DNA from: Lunularia cruciata
Taxonomy: Eukaryota > Streptophyta > Marchantiopsida > Lunulariales > Lunulariaceae
Reading direction: 5' to 3'
Length of the DNA: 64,000 nucleotides
Assembly: GCA_948567375.1 (NCBI GenBank)
Contig: OX419759.1
Span: 48,078,593-48,142,592, forward strand
The translations under genes were made by a program, and so were the position numbers. The notes under the pieces are model-generated. The model saw only the letters and a program-made list of their open reading frames with translations. It was not told the origin of the DNA and did not search any database. This document shows positions 55,918 to 64,000 of the stretch, piece by piece. Numbering within the stretch: position 1 is the first letter of the stretch; every line of letters begins with the position of its first letter.

Positions 55918-57825
55918 TGTGACAACCTAGCAAATATCACTTTTGCGGTAATCGGGTAAGTAAAGTTAGTTCCCACAGAGATACGAGTCAGAATTGGTCA
56001 AATACAAAGCAAAGTAACAATTTAGTTCTTCTTGGTTGCGTCTTTAATCTCTCAGGTAGAAACCACACCCAGAAGAGAGTAACAAGCACAAACTCGCAGT
56101 CTTGTCACAAATTAACACTCCTTAATCACAAATCCATCAAATCTTTCCAAACAATCTTGATTGTGATGATTCAGGCTCTCCCAAAAACGGCACTTCACTG
56201 CAAAATGACTTCACCTCAGAATTATGTTCCACCCCTCCACTGAAGGCACAACTTCCTCAATCAAAATTTCTTCACATCAACTTTGCACTACACTCACAAA
56301 TGCAAAATACTACCAACACTACAATTCCTCTCAGATCTATCAAGGCATTGCTTCGATTGCACTTCACTCAGGATCAAACACAAAAAATGAAGATCAAGGC
56401 TACGGAATCCAACATCCAACAAACACTCTGACTTGCACTTTGAATTTCTTCACACACTCACAAACACAATTGCAAAGTTGATACTCGGAATCAAGCTCAA
56501 GCGACGAGCACTGCTTCACAACACTTTGCTTTATCTATTCTCAGAAATAATGAGCACTGAACAATATTTTCCTGCAAATGTCACTCTTAAATAGTGAAGC
56601 AATCGACAGTTCTAACAACTATACCGTTCTACAAAAACTGTTCTAACCTACAGATCCAAAATGACAATGCTCCTCTTCATATCTGCATCTTCAAATCTCA
56701 AATCTGTTACTTCTCCGATCCGATGTCTACTTCTTCTTCGGCTTTCAATCCCAAACCCGAAGTAACTTTACTTCCTACTTCTTTAACCTCGTGTTTCATA
56801 ATTCTTACTTCCTCTACTAGATCTAACAATTCTCTTTCTTGATATGAAATTCCTATCATAATTAAGCCTTCTAAATCTCTATCTCCCGACCCACTCTTCT
56901 CTAAAGTGTCAAATGTCAAATCCGAAGACACCTGCACTCCTATCTCTCTTACCTCGGGTTTAACTTCTATCAATTCCTCTACTAATTCTATTGTGTCATC
57001 ATCAAGAATTGTAATTGAAACCATAAATACACTATCTGCACCTTCAATTTGTAACCCACTTTCTCCTAATCACTCATGTTACTAACCCGAAGACACTTAC
57101 TGTCTGATCCTACACTTTGGATTTATTCACTACTATTATTTCTCCTTCAATTTCTATTCCATCTTCAATCAAAATTGAAATTAAAGTCATGGGTATCCTA
57201 ACTATCTTCTTTCTATATTCTAACTTCCTCTGATCCCTCTGGCAAAACTCCCCAAGTCACCTTCATTGCACTCCGAGGTCTGGCTCCCTATGATTTAGTC
57301 ATCTTCATCTTGAGGCAAAGTCTTTAGACCCGAAGTCATATAAACCCGAAGTCCAAAATACGAATTCTGAAGTCACATTGACCCGAAGACACTTTGACCC
57401 GAAGTACATCTACTCCGGAAACTTTAAATGCTTGTGACTTCTTCTAAAGACCTCCAAAATTTCCAATTTTGGTGGCAATGGAAAGCCCTGAACGAGACTC
57501 TTCCAACGAGATATAACATGCTTGATTTGGAGGTGTGGTCACTGAGATATAGCCCCTGCAAGAATCCTGACCTGCAACTTCTATTTCTCTTTCGGCGTCT
57601 ACCCTCCTTCACGTCTGATCCGAGTTTTTCCCTCCTCTGATGCGAAGTAAGCTTCTTCAGGTCTGATCCAAACCAAGCCCTTCTTCCTCTTACACGAAAT
57701 TGACTTCCTCGGGTTTGATCAAAACACAAGTTTGCACTCATTTCTTCTCCATTTGGTTTCAATTTGGTTTCAGCAGGGCATTTCTTCTTCTAAACTTGTC
57801 CAAAATGAAAAATGTGTGTACCACA
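55918..57825 (-). mobile_element. R1 short-form element nested in the opposite orientation
   Basis: Starts TGTGACAACCTAGCAAATAT and ends TGTGTACCACA, 1,908 bp, flanked by atgga at 55,913-55,917 and 57,826-57,830. The minus strand encodes a 105-residue ORF (57,024-56,707) that starts MVSITILDDDTIELVEELIE and ends GLGLKAEEEVDIG, the R1 C-terminal tail, without an internal stop. Confidence 0.95.
56707..57024 (-). CDS. R1 short-form ORF, 105 residues
   Basis: The best preserved coding remnant of the R1 family. It is acidic (many Glu, Asp, Val, Ile) with motifs DLTFDTLEKSGSGDRDLEG and SYQERELLDLVEEV. The homologous stretch in the full-length R1 at 7,780-8,038 has LSLETLEKSGSTDKDLDR and LDLEREQLNLVEVVGV. 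Coiled-coil-like. Whether the short form expressed it alone is unknown. No recognised domain. Confidence 0.4.
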   Translation of the reverse strand: MVSITILDDDTIELVEELIEVKPEVREIGVQVSSDLTFDTLEKSGSGDRDLEGLIMIGISYQERELLDLVEEVRIMKHEVKEVGSKVTSGLGLKAEEEVDIGSEK

Positions 57826-58100
57826 ATGGATTACCCATGAGCTCAATTCTAGATTGTAGTGTAGAAGTTGTAGAAATAGTGAAGGAATTGGTAGAATTAG
57901 CTATACCCGAAGAAGGTGAAATAGTAAGAAGATCATTGGGTTTGGAAGCCGATGATGAGGTAGACATCGGATTGGGATAAATGTCAATTTTGAGATTGAA
58001 AGGGGTAGATATGAAGAGACAGATTATCAATTAGGATCTGCAAGTAGGAAAGGATGTTAGGAAGCGGTGCCTAGGTAGGCAAGTCTGCCGTTTGCTTCAG

Positions 58101-58108
58101 TATTTAAG
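58101..58108 (+). promoter_or_regulatory. TATTTAAG box of R1
   Basis: tatttaag lies about 670 bp from the right terminus. The same box occurs (reverse complement cttaaata) at about 40,075, 40,193 and 56,587 in minus-strand copies, always followed at about 60 bp by gatagataaagtgaagtgtt-type sequence. Conserved position suggests a TATA-like promoter that reads towards the right end, as in an LTR. Confidence 0.4.
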
Positions 58109-58869
58109 TGGAGCATTTGTAGTACGATGTTATTCAATATTCATATTTCTGAAGATAGATAAAGCGAAGTGTTGTTCTCATTACTTGTCGCTTAAGCTTA
58201 ATTCCAATTGTCAATTCTGTGTTTGTGTTTGTGAGTGTGTGAAGAATTCCAAAGAGCAAGTCAATGTGTTTGTGGATGTTGGAATCTGCAGCCTCGATCT
58301 TCATTCTGTGTGTTTGATCCTGAGTGAAGTGCATCAGAGCAATGCCTTGATAGATTTGAGAGGAATTGTAGTGTTGTTAGTATTCTGCATTAATGAGTGC
58401 AGCACGAAGTTGATGTGAAGCAATTTTGATTGAGGAAGTTGTGCCTTCAGTGGAGGGGTGGAACACAATTTTGAGGTAAAATCGGTCTTCGCAGTGAAGT
58501 GCCATCTTTGGGAGAATCTGAATCATCACAATCAAGAGTTGTTTGGACAGAATTTACTATGTTGTGATTATGTGGGTGTGTATTCGTGACAAGTTGTCAA
58601 GATTCTGAGCTTGTTATTCTCTTCTAGGTGTGGTTTCTACCTGAGAGACTAAAGAAGAACTCAAGAAGAACTAAATTGTTACTTTGCTTTGTATTTGACC
58701 AATTCTGGATAGTATCTCTGCGGGAACAAACTTTACTGACCCGATTACCGCAAAAGTGATATTTGCCAGGTTGTCACATGAGCTCTCATAACCTCCTTTT
58801 GTCTTATATAGAATTGTACACTGAACATTATCTTGCCTTCTAGAGAGGCCCCAACAACAAAACCAAAAA

Positions 58870-59563
58870 TGTGAGCCGGCCTATCTCTCACTCAAGATGA
58901 ACCTCTGATGGTTATTATGGTAATGCACCATGGACTAAGAAGGCAAGGAACCACCCCAACTCCATCATACTCCTCCAAGGCTAACGCTTCAAGACTCAAG
59001 ACATTGCTCACTAGAGAACTCAATGAGAGAGAGATAGTTGCAAATGAAAGGATGATGAGTACTTCTTCACTCCTTGTTTATATACTTGTGAAATAAACAA
59101 TGCTCTACGGTTACTATTTACCAAAGTAACTCAAGTTACTAGACTAAAAGTTAAGTAAAGTCAAAAAGTATAGAGGAATATCCATCCACATGGGCATATT
59201 CCACTAAGCATGTGAACTTATCTTGACCCAACCACTAAGTCAAGGATTCTTTCACCTGGGCTATCCTTGGACTATAAAAGAGTCCAAAATAAAAATGTTT
59301 GCGGGCCCAAGAGTTCTCAACTCTTTCCTCAATGCCAAACACTTAGGAATAATACCAAGTCAACATACTAGAATCCAAAATAATGGTGTTCATCTTTTCC
59401 ACTTCCTCTAAAGTAAGGTCCCCATTATCTTAGCTATGACTAACTTTAGCTAATGATGACTAATGTAGAACCATCCTTTATCTATATAAATAATATCTCT
59501 CAATTACTTATAATACTAAGCTAAATATCCCAATACCACACACATGCACAAATGGGGGTTACA
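58870..59563 (-). repeat. 5' LTR of gypsy copy C
   Basis: TGTGAGCCGGCC...ggggttaca, 694 bp, with the same landmarks as 29,107-29,797 (gaacctctgatggttattat, gactataaaagagtcc). In element orientation the LTR is followed by ttttggttttgttgttgggg, a candidate PBS, and then by the gag leader. Confidence 0.85.
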
Positions 59564-62295
59564 TGCCATGGAGGCCAAAGGAGTGCAACATCATGAAGAG
59601 AAGAGGACCCAACTTCCACAGAGTCTTGGAATTGTCACCTTGAAGCTACTCTAGAAAATCAAGAAGCACTCTTAGGGACAAAGCATTGTACTTTTTGACA
59701 ACTACAAGACTTGAAAGTGTGAAAATGAAACTGTGATAATAAAGCACAAGGAATTACAAAGTGTCAAGGCAGACCTTGTAGTGATAGAAACAAGGTTTAC
59801 CCAATGAGAAAAGGCCTTTATCGACTACAAGCTCCCAAGCTATCTTCTTCTTCCTTCACTTGTCTCAGTCTTGCAATTGCAATTTGTAGTCCTTTCTTTG
59901 ACCTCCCTTCCCTCTGGAACACCAACCTTGGCTCCTCTTCTATCTCCACCATGGGTAATTCCAAACATGGGATATCTCTTCCTTCCATACTATCAATTGC
60001 CACATGGAACTCCTTACCTTCCTCTTCAACCACTTTGTCCACCAACTGTTGAACTTTGGGTTCTCCATTGCTCCCACTGCTTGACTCTTTACTCTTTAGC
60101 ATGATCTTGTCTTCTTCCTCTTTTGAGTCTTCTCCCTTGGACTCAAACTCACCTTCAGATTCTACTCCCAAAGATAGATCCCTTACCACTACCTTGCCTC
60201 TTGAGTTCAATCTTTGTGTCTTTTGTGGAAAAATAGGTGATACCACCTCTTTGGGTCTATTCCACTTCTTCATCTTTGGAATGATCACTACCACTATCTT
60301 CTTCTGTCCCATCTTGGCAAATATTCATTGCTCCCTCAAATTTGCATGATCTATTGTTGCTCATCTGCATCCTCTTCTTGATGTAGATTTGGGCGAAAAT
60401 GAGAAACCATTCTTTTTTTCTCCTCTAGAGTCAGCAAGTTTAAATCCAGATAAAAATGTGCTAGAAATGGTACAAAGTAGTAGGGTGGCATATCCATCCT
60501 CTAGTTTACAATCATTTGTCTTATCCGTTGCTGAAAGCACTTCTAATACCAATAGCTAAACAGATCATCTAGAGTTGAAAATTGGCTTGGTAACATCTAG
60601 AAGAATGTTATGTATGATGGGCTAGGAATATCAAATATAGATGCCACCAAAAGAGTACTTCTACTAATAGGCAAGAGCCAAAAATAGCTTGCATTTCTAA
60701 TACCAAAAGCTAGACATATTATCTAGAGGTGGAAATTGTCTTGGTAACATCTGAAAGGCTGTTTGCATGAGAAGCTAGGTAGTTCAGATAGAGGTGCCAC
60801 CAAAAGAGTACTTCTACTAATAAAGCAAGAGCCAAAAATAGCATGGAAACTTCATAGCCAATTTTAGAGGCCTAAATGGATGAATTAGGCCTAAAAATTG
60901 TGCAGATTCCCCCCAATGAAGGAAAGGCTGGCCTTCCCTCTCCCTAGAGTTGTCTCATCAAGAGCTTTCCAATGGTACCTTACCAACACAATTTGGAGAT
61001 TCCTACCAGAAGATTCCCTTAATATTCCTTTTGGTCAAAGATGGTTTGACCAACCAAATAGGCTCAAAACCTACATGTCACCATGTATGCAACCAATCTA
61101 ATGGCAGAGCTTGCTTACAGGTCACCAATCCATGTATCTAATCCAAGGGTAGAGCTTCCTTTGTAGGAACCTCCCTTGTTATATAATATAGTCAAGGTGC
61201 TCCTTTGGGGCATCAAAGGTTGAGTGTGAAATTGTGTGTTCCTCTTCAGCTCTCCTGTCCTTGGAAGAGTACAACCCTTTGCCAATTCACCTTTTCTCTT
61301 ACAAACATCTAATGAAAAAACCCCACCTGATTCTTTTTCATGTAAGTGGTTTGCTTGGGTTTGAAGATTGCCATCGAAGCCCTAACAATACTTCACTTTA
61401 TCGAGTCCCAATGGGTATCCACCTTGTAATCATTATTGGTACAAGAAGCACTAAAAGAGTTTCTTACTTCTACATTTTCTTCTAAAGACTCACTCTTCCT
61501 ATAGAAGGTGACTCTGGCTGCATCTCCAACTTCCTTCCCAATGACTAATCTCCAATCTAACTTTGCATATCGAGCCGGATTGCCTCTCTTTCCCTCTACT
61601 TTGAGACCATCCTCGCAATTATTGGGAGCTAGTTTTACCATGAACCTTCAAAAACTTAAGTTCTAGTTCTAGGCCAAAAATGTGATCCAAAGTCAACTCA
61701 AGACTTCACCACCCTTCTTTTGCATCATGCACTCACAAATTCTAGGTCATTGGAACAATATCTCCTCTCTTGAATGTGTGATTCTAACTCCCTTTGGTCT
61801 TTCGAAAATTAAACTCTGATTTGGCATCATGATTCACATTCCTTTGGGATGACTATTTAGAGGAACAAGATATTTTGGATTTCCCTCAATGAAGCCTCAA
61901 CCTTATAGTGTTATAATATGTGGTCATTCTTTAGTTGATCTTCACTTGCTACTCACACCTTTTGCATGCATTACTCCTATCACTCTCAATTTTATCCTTC
62001 TCATGACTTAGCCATTTTCTTGATTGTACCTTCTTGACTTGCGTGACTTGAAGAAAAGTTGTTACAATTTCTTTGGATTGGGTTGAGCAACCTTATGAGA
62101 AGTTACGGTACTTTGGATCTAGAAACCCGTAAGTCCAATCCAAGTCCTCTTCCTTGGACACAAAGTCTACTTCTTTGGATCTACTCTAAAAACTCAATTC
62201 TCCTCTTTTCTTCTTCATTAGGCAGCAAATTGGCTTCAACAATACACTTCTTCTTTAAAACTCATCAAAAACAAAACAAAAATGTGGGTACCACA
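59564..62295 (-). mobile_element. R1 long-form relic, minus strand, 3' part missing
   Basis: Ends gtgggtaccaca at 62,295 (R1 left terminus reversed). It carries the FF...NW domain region at 61,450-61,240 (MAIFKPKQTTYM, QVGFFIRCL) and the acidic linker ORF at 60,312-59,818. It is cut at 59,563 by the LTR of gypsy copy C, so the coiled coil and the conserved 3' region are absent. Confidence 0.75.
59818..60312 (-). pseudogene. R1 ORF, acidic linker, 164 open residues
   Basis: Begins MGQKKIVVVIIPKMKKW and contains Ser/Glu/Asp-rich segments, LVDKVVEEEGKEFHVAIDSM and VEIEEEPRLVFQREGRS. The same order is visible in the decayed copy at 1,150-1,480. No enzyme motif. Basic residues near its N-terminus may be a nuclear-localisation signal. 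Confidence 0.45.
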
Positions 62296-63784
62296 TGTTC
62301 CCATAATGATATTGGTCAAAAATAGTCAGATACAAAGTGAAAGGTAACAATGTAGTTCTCTTGGGCAGAAATTACACCTAGAAGAGAGTAACAAGTGCTC
62401 AATAATAGACCTGCCACAGTTAAGAGTCACTGAGAATCACAATTCTCAGTGAGAATCACAATATTGAAGAATCACAATCCTTCAATAACTTTCCAATTTG
62501 ATCTCAATTAGGATGATTCAATTGAGATGAAGAAGGTTCATTTCCACATATTTCATCTTGGAATTGCATTCCACTCCTCCATCAAAGGTGCAACTTCCTT
62601 GTACAAAATGACTTTGCTACAATCTCTTGCCTACAATCACAAATGACAAATACTATCAACACTATAGTTCTTATAGATCCATCAAGGCATTGCTTTGGAT
62701 GTGCTCCATTTAGGATCAAACAAACAAAATGAAATGCAGAGTTGTAGAATCCAACATCTAAAAAACTCTCAATTCAATCCAAATTTCTCCATACTCTCAC
62801 GAGTGAAAGTTCAAGACTGATACTCAAAATTAAGCAAAACAATGAGTATTGGTCTAACACTTTGCTTTACTCAACCTCTGTTCAATATTGAATACAATAC
62901 CCTCCAACTGATTGCTTTAAATAGGCAATTCACTTGGAAGTTACAAAAACTACTAAACTATTTTACTATTACTTAACTACATTACAATTACTTTCTACTA
63001 GTTTTTAGATACAAAGCGTCTTACTTACAATTATACCACTTTGGATTTGTAATTGCTATTGACTTAGATCCACTCTGAGTACTACCTCAACTTTGGCTTT
63101 TTCACCTAAGTTATCTACAAGTGTCTCCTGCACTTTGGGTTCATCTATTCTACTTCTATCTCCTCCTCATCCATGTGTACTGACATTGAAGTCATAGGTA
63201 TCATAACACTATCCTCTTTTCCTTTCTAAATTTCTCAAACAACTCAGGTAACTTAGCCAAGTCCACTTGCACTCCAATGTCTGACTACCTTGGATCAAGT
63301 GATCCAAGGTAGTCACCTTCAACGTGAGGCAAAGTAGCTTCTAACCCAAGTAGCTTCAATTTCAAACCTGAAGTATTTTGTATCTACTCCAAAAACTTCC
63401 AATGCTTATAACTTTGACTACAAAACTTTAAACCCTACCATTTTGATGGCAACAAAAAGCACTGAAAGAGACACTTCCAATGAAATATAGTTCACATGAT
63501 TTAGACATGAATTTACCAAGATATGGGTCCCAAATTAATCCTTACATCCTAACTTCCATTCCAATGCAAAGTATCCTTGGATTGAGATGTGTTTCCTCCC
63601 AAGCCAAAGGAACTCGGATTGGATTGAATTGGATTGGTTTATCATCCTTGGATTGGATTCTACATTAGTGGATTCTATTCCTCCCTCTACTATTAACCTG
63701 GACTTAAATAGACTTAACCTACATACTAACTCTTTTCACTTCTTATAACTAATTTTACCAAGAACAAAAAATATGGGTACTACA
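62296..63784 (-). mobile_element. R1 diverged subfamily relic, minus strand
   Basis: From about 62,310 the sequence follows the reverse complement of the R1 3' region (gtcagatacaaagtgaaagg, cattccactcctccatcaaa, caaggcattgctttgg), then ctttaaataggc near 62,918 and ends tatgggtactaca at 63,784. Closest to the copy at 1-3.6 kb. Its first bases are lost at the junction with the preceding R1. Confidence 0.7.
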
Positions 63785-64000
63785 TCTTCCTCATAGACTT
63801 GACTAATCTGCAAGCTTTAGGAGGAATGCACTTGTCTCTCCTTTTGTAGGTACTAAGGAGGGTTCCTACTCATGAACCATAGAGTGTGCCATTTGGCACT
63901 AAATAGAAGGATAGTATCAAAGTACATCTTGCAAAAGTGCCATTCAAATTGCACTAGAGAAGGAGTACTATAATACCTACATTTTTTGTTCTTTATAAGT
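63785..64000. other. no gene seen at the window end
   Basis: Short stretch after the R1 terminus, no ORF or repeat recognised. Confidence 0.5.

Larger units (their letters stand above)
54998..58778 (+). mobile_element. R1 element (outer), containing a nested opposite R1
   Basis: Left terminus agTGGTACCCACA at 54,998 and right terminus GGTTGTCACA ending 58,778, flanked by tgagc at 54,993-54,997 and 58,779-58,783. Without the nested element it is about 1.87 kb, the short form. Remnants of the ORF tail are at 55,714-55,917 (MLSITICDEDIVELAKKLIV) and 57,831-57,980 (SLGLEADDEVDIG). Confidence 0.92.

Overview
This window looks like nuclear DNA from a land plant with a large, repeat-rich genome; a gymnosperm or a non-flowering vascular plant is my inference, not something the sequence proves. 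It is almost entirely a graveyard of Ty3/gypsy and Ty1/copia retroelements, broken by stop codons and nested in one another. One low-copy, visibly CpG-richer island (about 17.4-25.4 kb) holds the only convincing spliced host gene. I see no bacterial features, tRNA, rRNA or CRISPR.

Layout. 1-8.8 kb: two plus-strand copies of an unrecognised element family that I call R1. Its left end is TGTGGTACCC, its right end is GGTTGTCACA, it makes 5-bp target duplications, and it encodes an FF...EPxNW domain, an acidic linker and a coiled coil. 9.6-12.8 kb: decayed gypsy gag-protease-RT, abutting a copia RT/RNase H fragment (12.85-13.85 kb). 14.7-17.1 kb: a minus-strand relic with an R1-like protein plan. 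17.9-20.1 kb: a seven-exon minus-strand gene with one N-terminal membrane segment and a three-fold tandem duplication of a 195-nt, phase-0 exon. 20.1-25.4 kb: low-copy DNA with short repeats and hairpins. 25.4-26.6 kb: gypsy integrase relic.

26.7-37.7 kb: a gypsy element (G1, 29.1-36.0 kb, minus strand) flanked by a pyrimidine-rich arm on its left and a purine-rich arm on its right. 38.4-54.05 kb: a three-level nest. An outer gypsy (copy A) is split by an R1 element, which is split by a second gypsy (copy B) of the same kind as A. Copy B is the most interesting object: between protease and reverse transcriptase, in frame with protease, lies a cytosine-5 DNA methyltransferase domain with motifs I, IV, VI, VIII, IX and X in canonical order, and the polyprotein ends in a PHD finger. 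54.05-59.56 kb: the 5' end of a second G1-type gypsy, interrupted by an R1 element that contains another R1 in the opposite orientation. 59.6-63.8 kb: two further minus-strand R1 relics.

How it fits together. Four R1 insertions have exact 5-bp target duplications, so the order of events can be read: copy A landed, R1 landed in A, then copy B landed in that R1. The methyltransferase/PHD gypsy could once have written or read chromatin marks on its own insertions. Both copies are now dead through stop codons and deletions.
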